Positions 8,191 through 16,494 of a stretch of 64,000 bases of DNA are shown piece after piece. Numbering within the stretch: position 1 is the stretch's first letter; each line of letters begins with the position of its first letter. The notes under the pieces were generated by a model that saw only the letters and a program-made list of their open reading frames with translations, was not told where the DNA came from and made no database searches. This DNA is from Deltaproteobacteria bacterium (GTDB lineage: Bacteria; Desulfobacterota; Syntrophobacteria; Syntrophobacterales; Syntrophobacteraceae): assembly GCA_012517315.1 (NCBI GenBank), contig JAAYVE010000029.1, positions 62,001-126,000 of the forward strand. The letters are read 5' to 3'. A program made the position numbers and the translations under genes.

Positions 8191-8619
8191 ATGAACCACT
8201 TTCCACCGAAGGAGCAAGGAGACGGTTCCAAGGGCACCGCCTCGTCCGTCCGCAACCCCTATATCTTGAACTATTGCAGAGTGCTGGTCGAGAAGAAGGG
8301 TGAGAAATTCGACCCCGAACCCATGAAAAAGCACCTCGAGAAGATGTACCAACTCTATGAGTATATGCTCGGCAAGAACATGATCAATAGTCTTCCGGAA
8401 GCACTGAAGCAGCAATACCTCACTCTCACTCAGGATCTTACGAACCTCACCTACGAAGCCATCGCGGATATCTTCGACAAGAATGTACCAGATTATGAGA
8501 GAATCATGAAGGAGACGATGAAGGAATTCGCGAACATTTACTTCAGAAACCGGGTCCTGGATCCCAAGGACTATCCGGTGCCCAAGGAAATCTTCCAGGA
8601 CGGACAGGACGAAGATTGA
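8191..8619 (+). CDS. Helical protein of unknown function
   Basis: A 142-residue, mostly helical soluble protein without membrane segments or cysteine motif. The N-terminal 25 residues are polar and probably flexible; helices follow (YCRVLVEKKG, MKKHLEKMYQLYEYMLGK, ALKQQYLTLTQDLTNLTYEAIADIF). The start at 8191 follows AAAGGGAG with a 6-base spacing; a GTG at 8140 is in frame but has no ribosome site. I cannot assign a family. The next gene downstream is a small zinc-ribbon protein on the same strand, 206 bases away. Confidence 0.6.
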   Translation: MNHFPPKEQGDGSKGTASSVRNPYILNYCRVLVEKKGEKFDPEPMKKHLEKMYQLYEYMLGKNMINSLPEALKQQYLTLTQDLTNLTYEAIADIFDKNVPDYERIMKETMKEFANIYFRNRVLDPKDYPVPKEIFQDGQDED

Positions 8620-8825
8620 AAGTCCCGGGACCGGCGTCAGCGTCCGGAACTGCGGACACTGATCATTCATTGCCGCCCCGTGAAACCCGCTTTCCCCTTG
8701 TAATCGAGGGGCTCAGTGCTTAAAAGTCGGGGACATGAAAATCGGGTGCCACTGGTTTTCAGCAATGGATCTCAAGCGGCATGCATACGGAACGGTGAGG
8801 CTGTTAACATCTCGAGGAGGTTCGA

Positions 8826-9092
8826 ATGTCAGAGGACAAAACCATATGCCCGCATTGCAACACCAAGATGAAAAAATGGCGCACTCCGCCCCTTTCAACC
8901 TGGACGGCAGAGTATTTCTACGTGTGTTTCAACGATGAATGCCCGTATTACATTCGCGGTTGGAAGCATATGGAATCAACGACGAAAACCGCCTGTTCGT
9001 ACAGGCACCGATATGATCCGGATACCGGCGCCAGTGGACCCCTTCCCGTGTGGTCACCCGATGCGGGAAAGGATGATATTATTGATGATTGA
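8826..9092 (+). CDS. Small zinc-ribbon protein
   Basis: An 88-residue protein with an N-terminal CPHCNTKM knuckle and a second cysteine pair (VCFNDECPYY), spaced as in Ogr/zinc-ribbon folds, so it probably binds one zinc ion. The C-terminus is acidic. The start at 8826 follows GAGGAGG. No enzymatic motif is present. It might be a nucleic-acid or protein-binding accessory factor; this is inference from the fold only. It is convergent with the ykgJ-type genes. Confidence 0.65.
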   Translation: MSEDKTICPHCNTKMKKWRTPPLSTWTAEYFYVCFNDECPYYIRGWKHMESTTKTACSYRHRYDPDTGASGPLPVWSPDAGKDDIIDD

Positions 9093-9112
9093 TCGTTCGG
9101 TATTTGCAGTTG

Positions 9113-9143
9113 CACGACCAACAGGGCCCTTCCAAGGGTCGTG
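9113..9143. terminator. Hairpin between convergent genes
   Basis: CACGACC (9113-9119) is complementary to GGTCGTG (9137-9143), with CCCTT/AAGGG inside the loop. It sits between the stops of the zinc-ribbon gene (+) and the ykgJ-type gene (-). There is no clear T-run on either side. Confidence 0.4.
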
Positions 9144-9170
9144 GATCTCAGAACATTCCGCCCGGACCGG

Positions 9171-9953
9171 CTACGTGTCGGTCCGACGCAGCTTGAGGTA
9201 AGGCTTGTTGAGGAGGGAAAAGGAAAGCCATTTCATTCCCAGTCGGAGCAAACCGGTATCGTCCATTATGGCGGCTTGCTTTTCTGCTGCGTCGATTTCA
9301 AAAAGAGTCAGGAAACGCGTAGAGAGGACGAACTTCCGAAATCGCTCCGAGTCGTAACAGACCATGTAGAACATTTGCTGCTGCTTTTCAGACAGCCGTC
9401 CTTTCTTCTGAAGACCTTTATCGGTTATGAGTTCCATCCACAAGTTGTTCAGTTCGTGATAGGGTTCGAGACCCTGATCGAGGAGCCACTTTTCCACCGA
9501 CCACTCTTTTGCCTCTTCAAATCCCCGGCAGTGGGTTTCCTTAAGGAGAAAGTAGCTTTCCACCAAGGTGCCGTGGAGGGGGTGCATCCTGCTTGCCCGT
9601 GCCACAGGATAGATCCGGCATGCACTGGGGCGATCTTCGTAAATGGCACAGCCCTCAGAGGAGACAAAAGGGCATGTCTTCCTCTCGTTTTCCTCCATTC
9701 GGAGGTGTATCATGGGCAGACACCGCTTCTCGTCCAGATGAACCTCCCCGTATTTTTCGATGAAGGCATCCGTCGCCAAGCCCAGACGCGTTTTCATGCG
9801 GAGAATGTCATAGGGTGTGAGCAGGAGGCGAAGGTCTCGGCAACATTCCGTGAAGCAAGACACCCCCGGATGGCAAGCGAATCGGAAAGAACCATTTTCG
9901 ATGGGCTGAAGCAGATCCTGTATGACATCAGGGGCGGTTTCCTGCAGGGACAT
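9171..9953 (-). CDS. YkgJ-type cysteine-cluster protein, paralogue 2
   Basis: A 260-residue protein of the YkgJ family (CxxCxxCC-type, thought to bind a zinc or iron-sulfur centre). The N-terminal cluster is FACHPGVSCFTECC and the second is GCAIYEDRPSACRIYP. The function of the family is not firmly known. The start at 9953 follows GGAAAG and lies 22 bases after the stop of its paralogue, so both are co-transcribed. They share the segment LLTPYD and the same motif spacing, pointing to tandem duplication. The operon seems to continue from qmoA-qmoB-hdrD-like upstream. Confidence 0.8.
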   Translation of the reverse strand: MSLQETAPDVIQDLLQPIENGSFRFACHPGVSCFTECCRDLRLLLTPYDILRMKTRLGLATDAFIEKYGEVHLDEKRCLPMIHLRMEENERKTCPFVSSEGCAIYEDRPSACRIYPVARASRMHPLHGTLVESYFLLKETHCRGFEEAKEWSVEKWLLDQGLEPYHELNNLWMELITDKGLQKKGRLSEKQQQMFYMVCYDSERFRKFVLSTRFLTLFEIDAAEKQAAIMDDTGLLRLGMKWLSFSLLNKPYLKLRRTDT

Positions 9954-9975
9954 GGGCTTTCCTTTCCGGTCTTCA

Positions 9976-10698
9976 TCATGGATGTTCGAGGAGTTCTTCC
10001 AGTTGATTGCGAATGTACTGAAAGGCGAGTCGCAGAAGAAGTTCTTTGTCTTCTTCCACGCGACGGAGGAGCTCGTCGTCGATTTCATAAAACGATCTCA
10101 CCTTGGAGTCTTGGAGAAGACCGGCGAAACGATCCAAGTCGTAAGCAAGGAAAAGAATCTTGCCTATTCCGGCCGAACCGGCTTTCGCAGGGTCGTACCC
10201 CGGCGGCATAACCGACTGAAAGGCCTGTTCCATGAGCACGTACGGTTGCACTCCCTGGCCGTCCAACCACTCGTTCACAGGCATGGAAGACTTCTCCAAA
10301 AGACCGAGGCAGCGCTCCTTGCCGATGATGAGCGTGTATTCTCCTTCCCGCATGACCAAGTCCAGGGGATACATGCGGCATGCCCAGGGACGATCCTCGT
10401 ACACACTGCAGCCCTCATCGGTGACCAGCTTGCAGTAGAGAGTCTCCGGATCCATGGCGAGTTGCACTACCGGGATTTGTCCTGCCCCGGCCAAGTAGTG
10501 GATGGTGTGTTTCCGCAGGAATTCCCCGGAACTCAATTTCAGAGCCTGGCGAAGCCTCAGAAGATCATAGGGTGTGAGAAAGATGTTCACGTCCCGGCAG
10601 CACTGAGTGAAACAGGGCAGGGAACTGTGACATTTGAAATGAAAGATGCTTTGAGTGCTGAAGCGGATTTTTCCATTTTCCTTTGTTTCCGGTTTCAT
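9976..10698 (-). CDS. YkgJ-type cysteine-cluster protein, paralogue 1
   Basis: A 240-residue paralogue of the following gene. It carries FKCHSSLPCFTQCC near residue 20 and GCSVYEDRPWACRMYP in the middle, the two halves of the YkgJ metal site. The start at 10698 follows AGAGGA. It lies 55 bases downstream of the small cysteine-rich gene and in the same direction as the Qmo genes. A role in cluster delivery, thiol chemistry or maturation of the APS reductase electron chain would be consistent with the position, but this is inference only. Confidence 0.8.
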   Translation of the reverse strand: MKPETKENGKIRFSTQSIFHFKCHSSLPCFTQCCRDVNIFLTPYDLLRLRQALKLSSGEFLRKHTIHYLAGAGQIPVVQLAMDPETLYCKLVTDEGCSVYEDRPWACRMYPLDLVMREGEYTLIIGKERCLGLLEKSSMPVNEWLDGQGVQPYVLMEQAFQSVMPPGYDPAKAGSAGIGKILFLAYDLDRFAGLLQDSKVRSFYEIDDELLRRVEEDKELLLRLAFQYIRNQLEELLEHP

Positions 10699-10753
10699 GT
10701 GCAATCCTCTGTTTGCCCCGTTCGAGCCGGCCTGTGCAATTCGGCTTCTGCCA

Positions 10754-11014
10754 TCACCTGTTGAGGACCATCGCCTGGTAGTCCCGGAAACTAGGATTGC
10801 CGCGAATGAGCCTTTCCACCGCCTGGAGAATTTCCACATCCTCACAGGCAATGAAACGACAGTCGCACTTGCGTTGGCAATTGGGGCAGTAGTAATCCTC
10901 TTCCAGGGGGGTTCCGCAGGCGCAGGATGGCTCCATCACCAGTTCTCCGTTCTCCGCGTGGGCCCAATAGTAATCCAACCCCTTCAACTTGAGTTCATTC
11001 AGGCTGATCCGCAT
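10754..11014 (-). CDS. Small cysteine-rich zinc-knuckle protein
   Basis: An 86-residue protein with a dense cysteine centre (CACGTPLEEDYYCPNCQRKCDC, here given in two parts: CACG then CPNCQRKCDC), giving seven or eight potential metal ligands. The remainder is helical (VEILQAVERLIRG). I do not recognise a named family. It is 109 bases after the HdrD-like gene and 55 bases before the first YkgJ-type gene on the same strand, so it is probably the fourth gene of the qmo transcript. Confidence 0.65.
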   Translation of the reverse strand: MRISLNELKLKGLDYYWAHAENGELVMEPSCACGTPLEEDYYCPNCQRKCDCRFIACEDVEILQAVERLIRGNPSFRDYQAMVLNR

Positions 11015-11123
11015 TGGTCCTGAACTCCTTTTGCACTGTCTTCACTGAAAACACTTGGGGCAAACTCTGTGCATCCGTTTCCGCTTTTCCGCTTTTCCAG
11101 CCTCATCTCGAGGCGACGTTGTC

Positions 11124-12287
11124 TCAACTCAGGGTCCTGGAGAGCACTTCAGACAATTCAGCGATCTCCAGGGCATCTTGTCGACCGAGGCTTGTACACG
11201 CATCCGTGAGCATGTTGACGCAGTAGGGACAAGCCGTTGCGAGAATCTCGGCACCCCGTGCACAAGCGTCCTCAATGCGCAATTCTCCAAACCGTTCCCC
11301 CATGGGAACTTCACCCCAAATGCGGCCCCCTCCGCCGGCACAGCAAAGGCTCATTTCCCTGGTGCGATTCAACTCCACCGCGTGGCACCCTGGAAGACTT
11401 TTGAGAAGGTTTCGGGGTGGCTCATACAACCCCCCGTGCCTTCCGAGGTAACAGGGGTCATGGAAAGCGACGCGCTTGCCGGTTTCCCGGGAAAAACTGA
11501 GTTTCCCCTGCTGGACGGCCCGGTCAAGAATCTCGGTGTAGTGGAAAACCTCCCACTCCCCTCCCATCGCCGGGTACTCATTTTTGAAAGACCATGTGCA
11601 GTGTGGTGATGTGGTGATGATTTTTGTGACCCCTCTGCCGTTGAAGAGGCCTATGTTCGATTCGGCCAGCTTCTGAAAGAGTTCCTCATCTCCAATCTTG
11701 CGCATGCTCTCCCCGCAGCAGCTTTCCTCCACGCCGATGACTCCGAAACTCACTTGCGCAGCGGTGAGAAGGCGCACAATGCTCTTGGCGATCTTTGTGC
11801 TGCGGGGGTCATAACAGGAATGACAGCATACGAAAAGAAAATATTCCCTGTCCGGGCCGAACTGGGGGACATCAAGTCCGCTTTGCCATTCCGTCCTCTT
11901 CTCCCTTGGGCCGGACCATGGATTTCCATTGGCGTGGGCGCTGCCGAGAATGGGTCTCAGACTGCCGGGAGCCATCCCGGCACCCACGATACTCGCCCTC
12001 ATGGCACGGACATTGTCGATGATCTTCACTCCCCGCGGGCAGTTGACCTGACAGGTGCCGCAAGTGGTGCACGCAAAAAGAGACTTTTCATCTTCGAACC
12101 CCTCCATCCCCATCTGTCCAAGGCGCTGCATGTGACGAATATTGAACGATTCGCTTGTTTCCCCGGGGACCAGCCGCCATGGGCAAAGATTGGTGCACAG
12201 TCCGCATTGCATGCACCAGTTGAGGGTCTCTGCCCCCATCTCCCAGATGTAGTCTCTCATTTCCAACGAAATGTTCTTGGGGTCCAT
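11124..12287 (-). CDS. Heterodisulfide reductase HdrC-HdrB (HdrD-like) fusion in the QmoC position
   Basis: A 387-residue soluble iron-sulfur protein. Residues 25-35 (C-x2-C-x2-C-x3-C) and 73-83 (C-x2-C-x2-C-x3-C) are two [4Fe-4S] motifs of the HdrC type. Two CCG domains follow, with CCHSC/CCGESM and DPCYLG/LCCAGGGG, the HdrB/HdrD signature for a noncubane cluster. No membrane helix is present. In most deltaproteobacterial sulfate reducers the third Qmo gene encodes QmoC, a membrane haem-b subunit; Gram-positive sulfate reducers instead have HdrBC next to qmoAB. This gene would be a fused version of that arrangement. It follows qmoB by 149 bases. Confidence 0.88.
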   Translation of the reverse strand: MDPKNISLEMRDYIWEMGAETLNWCMQCGLCTNLCPWRLVPGETSESFNIRHMQRLGQMGMEGFEDEKSLFACTTCGTCQVNCPRGVKIIDNVRAMRASIVGAGMAPGSLRPILGSAHANGNPWSGPREKRTEWQSGLDVPQFGPDREYFLFVCCHSCYDPRSTKIAKSIVRLLTAAQVSFGVIGVEESCCGESMRKIGDEELFQKLAESNIGLFNGRGVTKIITTSPHCTWSFKNEYPAMGGEWEVFHYTEILDRAVQQGKLSFSRETGKRVAFHDPCYLGRHGGLYEPPRNLLKSLPGCHAVELNRTREMSLCCAGGGGRIWGEVPMGERFGELRIEDACARGAEILATACPYCVNMLTDACTSLGRQDALEIAELSEVLSRTLS

Positions 12288-12436
12288 CTGTCTTGACTCC
12301 CTTCTAATTGAATACCCGTTCTGCCTTCAATCGGCCTCGATTCCAAGAAGCACAATGGAGAAAAATGGGCGGACAGCAAAGAAGTCCCTGTAAGGACTCC
12401 AATTCTTCGATGAGGCTCATCAAGGAGCCGTTTTCC

Positions 12437-14656
12437 TCAGTACCCCTTGTAAGGGTTGGGACCGAGTTCTTCGAGCCTTGCGGCGAAGGACTCCAGTATT
12501 TCGGGCAGCCGTGGATAATCCGCAATGGAGAGTTGTTCCAGGCGAACACGATCAGATTCGAGAACCAGCCGATTGAGGGTTTCCTGGATTTTGCTCATTC
12601 GAATCTGAGCCAACTCACTTCCCTTGATAAAATGGCACTGGTAGTCCTCCCCGTGCCTGCAACCGAGAAGCAGAATGCCGTCGATGCCCTTCGAGAGGGC
12701 ATCGGCAATCCAAACCAGATTCATGGAGCCAAGGCAACGCAGAGGAATGATTCGGAACCAGGGGGAGTACGACAATCTCTTGATTCCTGCAAGGTCCAGG
12801 GCGGGATAGGCGTCGTTTTCGCAGGCAAGCACCAGAATGCGGGGCTTCTCCTCGTATTCGTCGGGCACCTGGATGCTCTTGATCATGTTGCCGATCATGC
12901 CCACGGAATAATTCCTGAATGAGATGATCCGCTCAGGGCATGCCCCCATGCAGACTCCACAGCGGCGGCAGCGGGTCGGGTTCGGGAGGGGATTGGCTTT
13001 CTCGTCTTCGTTGATGGCTCCAAAGGGACATTCCTCGGTGCACCGCTTGCATTGGGTGCAGCGCTGCATGAAAAATTCTGGGTAACTGAGGTCGCCGGAT
13101 CGAGGGTGCACGGCTCCACCTCTCGAAGTCATTTCCACGCATTGAATTGCCTTGAGGGCTGCTCCCGCAGCGTCTTCCACAGCCCGTGCCCAGTCCATGG
13201 GTGCCCGTACCGTGCCGGCGGGATAAATCCCCGTGCGGCGGGATTCGTAGGGAAAACAGATGAAGTGGGAGTCGGGGAAGCCGTACTTGAGGGCGGGGAG
13301 TTCGGGGCCCTGGCGGTATTGTAGATTGAGAATGTCCGATGCGATGATGCTGTCTGCAGGGGCGGCGGGAGTCTCCTCGCCCTCGGCGGGCGTCTGTGCC
13401 TTGAAGGGTTCACCCATGGCCGTGGTGGGGACCATCCCGTTGGCAAGGACCACGAGATCCACGCTTTCCGTAGTTACAGGGGCACCTGTGAGGATGTCGT
13501 CCGCTGTGACGATCAAGCCCCCGGAGCCGTCGTCCTCAACCCCGGTCACCGTTCCCCGAACGAAAATCGTCCCATCCTTTTGGAGTTGTTTGTAGAAGAG
13601 TTCATAATGCCCATGGGCTCTCAGATCCCTGTAAAAGATATAGACGGGGGTCTGGGGATTGGACATCTTGAAGTACTTGGCCTGCTTTAGGGATTCGATG
13701 CAACAGGCCGAGGAACAATAGGGCAGGTGGTCGGGATCCCTTGAACCGGCGCAGAGGATGAAAGCTACACTGCTTACCGGTTCGCCGTTGGAGGGACGAA
13801 CCACACTGGTGGACGTGAACATGGATTCCAGTTGGAGTGCGGTGATCACATCGGGAAAAACCCCATAACCCAAGTGCCCCAACTTGTGTGGGTCGTAGGG
13901 AACTGCACCGGTGCAAAGGACAACAGCTCCCACTCGTTCCGCCACGGGACCACCGTTCACGTCGATTTCCACGTCAAACAGGCACGGCCCGCCCGAAATC
14001 CGGGCGATGCGGGCTTTCTGGTAAACCTTGATGTTTTCCGTCGCCAAGAGTTGTTCTACCTGAGCCTGGAGATCGAAATCCCGCAACTCTTCGTATGGAG
14101 GTCCCGAGGGGGGCAGTTTGTGAACGGATTTCATGTATCCCCCCAACTGATCGCTCTTTTCCACTAGCACAGCTTCATAACCCGCCTTGGCCGTCTCCAT
14201 GGCGGCGGTCATTCCCGCAAGCCCGCCCCCAACCACCAAGATCCGCTTACTGAAATCGTCCTGGCTGAAAGGCGCTGGCGGCTCACATTCCAGCGCCTTA
14301 ATAATTCCCATTCTCAACTGGTCCTGGGCAAGCATCTGCGTATCCTCATCATTGGCGGCATGACACCAGATCACCTGCTCCCTCAGGTTCACACGCTCCA
14401 GTACGGTGCCGGGTCCGAAGTCGAACACATCGTGCATCACTCGCGGCGAGCACGCGGCGATGACCAGCCTATTCAAGCCCTCGACTTCCATGCATTGGCG
14501 AATGTACGCGATCCCTTCCGGACTGCACAGGCAGGGGTGTTCCCTGCAAATGCCCCCTTGAACGTGCTCGGAGGCGTCCCTTTTCAGCGATTCCAGGTCC
14601 AGTGATTGGGCGATGCCGCAACCGGCACAGACAAAGACCCCCGTTTTCTTCTCCAT
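12437..14656 (-). CDS. qmoB: QmoB, HdrA/MvhD-type subunit of the Qmo complex
   Basis: A 739-residue flavin and iron-sulfur protein of the quinone-interacting oxidoreductase that feeds electrons to APS reductase. It has an N-terminal cysteine cluster region (CAGCG, then ACSPRVMH), an FAD Rossmann motif VVGGGLAGMTAA near residue 140, two ferredoxin motifs (CTQCKRCTEECP and CRRCGVCMGACP) near residues 560-600 and a C-terminal MvhD-like domain with CRHGEDYQC. This HdrA plus MvhD layout is diagnostic for QmoB. It starts 4 bases after qmoA ends, so the two are translationally coupled. Confidence 0.95.
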   Translation of the reverse strand: MEKKTGVFVCAGCGIAQSLDLESLKRDASEHVQGGICREHPCLCSPEGIAYIRQCMEVEGLNRLVIAACSPRVMHDVFDFGPGTVLERVNLREQVIWCHAANDEDTQMLAQDQLRMGIIKALECEPPAPFSQDDFSKRILVVGGGLAGMTAAMETAKAGYEAVLVEKSDQLGGYMKSVHKLPPSGPPYEELRDFDLQAQVEQLLATENIKVYQKARIARISGGPCLFDVEIDVNGGPVAERVGAVVLCTGAVPYDPHKLGHLGYGVFPDVITALQLESMFTSTSVVRPSNGEPVSSVAFILCAGSRDPDHLPYCSSACCIESLKQAKYFKMSNPQTPVYIFYRDLRAHGHYELFYKQLQKDGTIFVRGTVTGVEDDGSGGLIVTADDILTGAPVTTESVDLVVLANGMVPTTAMGEPFKAQTPAEGEETPAAPADSIIASDILNLQYRQGPELPALKYGFPDSHFICFPYESRRTGIYPAGTVRAPMDWARAVEDAAGAALKAIQCVEMTSRGGAVHPRSGDLSYPEFFMQRCTQCKRCTEECPFGAINEDEKANPLPNPTRCRRCGVCMGACPERIISFRNYSVGMIGNMIKSIQVPDEYEEKPRILVLACENDAYPALDLAGIKRLSYSPWFRIIPLRCLGSMNLVWIADALSKGIDGILLLGCRHGEDYQCHFIKGSELAQIRMSKIQETLNRLVLESDRVRLEQLSIADYPRLPEILESFAARLEELGPNPYKGY

Positions 14657-14660
14657 CGCT

Positions 14661-15935
14661 TTATCCCCTCCTTGTGGCCTGAATCGCTCTCAGAGCGGCC
14701 GCAGTCGCTTCCTGAACACATGAAGCAACATCCATGGGAGCCGTGACGCAACCAGCCCCATAAATCCCCGGAATCCCGCCCTCGGAAAGGACGAAACCCA
14801 TGGCGTCCAAGGCCACCCGGGGATCCGAAGGGATCGCGTCCACTGCCGTGCTTGGAACCATTCCCGTAGCGAGAACGACCAAATCGAACGGCTCTTTGAG
14901 TATGCGGCCCGACCCCTGATCCTCCACCTGCAACGTGACAACCCCGCTCTCAGGGTCCTCCGTGATCTCCCCGACCTTTCCCTTCACGAGGCGCACCCGC
15001 TCGTCGGATTGCACTTTCACATAGAAATCCTCGTATTTCCCCAATGCGCGGATATCAATGTAAAAAATGGTGGCACGGGCTTCCGGTTCCTGTTCGAGCA
15101 GGTACGTGGCCTGTTTGAGCGATGCCAGGCAACAGATCCCCGAGCAATAGGGGAGATGGTTTTCATCCCTGGAACCAGCACACTGGACGAAGGCGATATG
15201 GTGCACCCCTTTTCCGTCAAAGGGGCGGAGGATCCTGCCGCCGGTCGGTCCACCGGGGGAGGCAAGCCGTTCCATAAGGACATTTGTGATGACGTTGCGG
15301 TGTTTTCCAAAGCCATAGTAATTGATCTTTTCGGCGGCATACGGTTGCCACCCTGTAGCCCAGATGACCGCCCCCACCTTAAGATCGAAAAGACGGGGTT
15401 GCATGTCTAGTTCGATGGCGCCGTACGGGCAGGACGCCTTGATCTTTTCCGCTTCCTCGGTTCCCAAAATTTCCGGGGCTAGGACATAGCGCATGGGAAA
15501 GGCGAATTCATGAGGCAGGTGGGCGGCCATCACTGAGCTCAGGCCGTAGTTGAAGGGATCCGGCACCTTGGTGACCGCGGCGGCCTCGCACGCACCGCAT
15601 CCTGTGCACCGTTCGTTCACGTATCGCGGCATCATGCGGATGGTCACGTCGAAATTGCCGGCCTCCCCGATGATCTTCTCTACCTGAGCAAGGGTGAACG
15701 TTCGAATGAGTGGGTTGTTCCGAATTCGGCGGAAGTTGATCTCAAGGCCGCAACTGGGGGGACAGAGTTTGGGAAAATACCTGTTCATCCGAGCCACCCG
15801 CCCCCCAAGGTAAGGCTCCCGCTCCACGAGGTACACCTGAAATCCTGCTTCAGCGGCTTCCAGAGCGGCACTGAGCCCACTCATGCCACCGCCGACAACC
15901 AGGATGCTCCGGTTTCCTTCAAGACTACTGCTCAT
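14661..15935 (-). CDS. qmoA: QmoA, HdrA-like flavoprotein subunit of the Qmo complex
   Basis: A 424-residue FAD protein resembling the flavin part of heterodisulfide reductase HdrA. The dinucleotide motif VVGGGMSGLSAALEA begins near residue 13, CPPSCG follows near residue 60, a single cysteine cluster CTGCGACE lies near residue 110, and CSGICCLASLKQA is typical of HdrA/QmoA. With QmoB it forms the soluble half of the complex linking menaquinol to AprBA. It is the first gene of the qmo transcript; the preceding gene ends in a hairpin 480 bases upstream, and an FNR-like box lies in that gap. The start at 15935 follows GGAGGACATTTT. Confidence 0.95.
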   Translation of the reverse strand: MSSSLEGNRSILVVGGGMSGLSAALEAAEAGFQVYLVEREPYLGGRVARMNRYFPKLCPPSCGLEINFRRIRNNPLIRTFTLAQVEKIIGEAGNFDVTIRMMPRYVNERCTGCGACEAAAVTKVPDPFNYGLSSVMAAHLPHEFAFPMRYVLAPEILGTEEAEKIKASCPYGAIELDMQPRLFDLKVGAVIWATGWQPYAAEKINYYGFGKHRNVITNVLMERLASPGGPTGGRILRPFDGKGVHHIAFVQCAGSRDENHLPYCSGICCLASLKQATYLLEQEPEARATIFYIDIRALGKYEDFYVKVQSDERVRLVKGKVGEITEDPESGVVTLQVEDQGSGRILKEPFDLVVLATGMVPSTAVDAIPSDPRVALDAMGFVLSEGGIPGIYGAGCVTAPMDVASCVQEATAAALRAIQATRRG

Positions 15936-16428
15936 AAAATGTCCTCCGTGTTTGCTTCTGAGACCTCGGGTTCATTCGGCTCGCCCCTCCCATTGCCATT
16001 CCCGCCGTGCGTCTGATTCCACCGGGTAAAGGCGTCTTCAACGCATGAGCGCATTCGTTTCTCACCTCAAATGCACCCCAAGCATGACTTGAGGAGTGAC
16101 CCGCCAGAGACGGGAAAAAAGACGCCTCGTGCTCGAGATGCTGAGGTTTGTCCATGCTCCTTCTCAAAGGAGAGTGCATTTTCCCATAATTGCCCTTGTT
16201 GGAGTAAAAGGAAAGGGTTCGATCCGGCGGGATTCTTCCTCTCGCAAACTGTCCCCCTGCGAAGCCCGCCTGCTCCTTGATCGGAATCAAGGTATAGAAG
16301 ATCCTGTCTGCAGAACAGAAAAAAAGCGGCAGACCTCTCAGGCATGGATCCGGGTCTGGAAGGCTCATGGATGGAACACCCGGCAAAATCGTGTGGGGGA
16401 ATGAGCAGGCTTCGACAAGAATCAACAA
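15936..16428 (-). other. Upstream region of the qmo operon
   Basis: This 490-base gap between the sat-linked gene and qmoA codes for nothing I can support. It contains the FNR-type palindrome listed separately and a hairpin-forming CTCGTGCTCGAG patch (16134-16137 region). No consensus promoter is evident; a weak -10 (TATACC on the minus strand, 16296-16291) abuts the palindrome. Confidence 0.5.
16275..16292. promoter_or_regulatory. FNR-type palindrome upstream of qmoA
   Basis: CCTTGAT-CGGA-ATCAAGG is a perfect inverted repeat with 7-bp arms. Its core TTGAT-N4-ATCAA equals the consensus site of FNR, a CRP-family regulator. CRP/FNR-family HcpR regulators are known to control sulfate-reduction genes, although their best-known motif differs. 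The box is about 340 bases before qmoA. Confidence 0.5.
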
Positions 16429-16451
16429 GGGGAGGCCAAAAGGGCCTCCCC
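16429..16451 (-). terminator. Strong hairpin after the sat-linked gene
   Basis: GGGGAGGCC (16429-16437) pairs perfectly with GGCCTCCCC (16443-16451) across a 5-base loop. On the minus strand it is followed by TTGTTGATT, a poor U-tract. It closes the sat transcription unit 43 bases after the stop of the 99-residue gene. Confidence 0.65.
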
Positions 16452-16494
16452 CGTTTCCTCTCCTCAAAGGGGGAGTTCCTCTGGAAACAGCCAG

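Noticed and set aside
16275-16292. Canonical HcpR site before qmoA
   Set aside because: The palindrome has the FNR spacing and sequence, not the TGTGA-type motif best known for HcpR, so it was not labelled an HcpR site.
15925-16467. 180-codon open frame between the sat-linked gene and qmoA
   Set aside because: It runs into the qmoA start in another frame, contains the hairpin and palindrome of the region and has no protein-like pattern.
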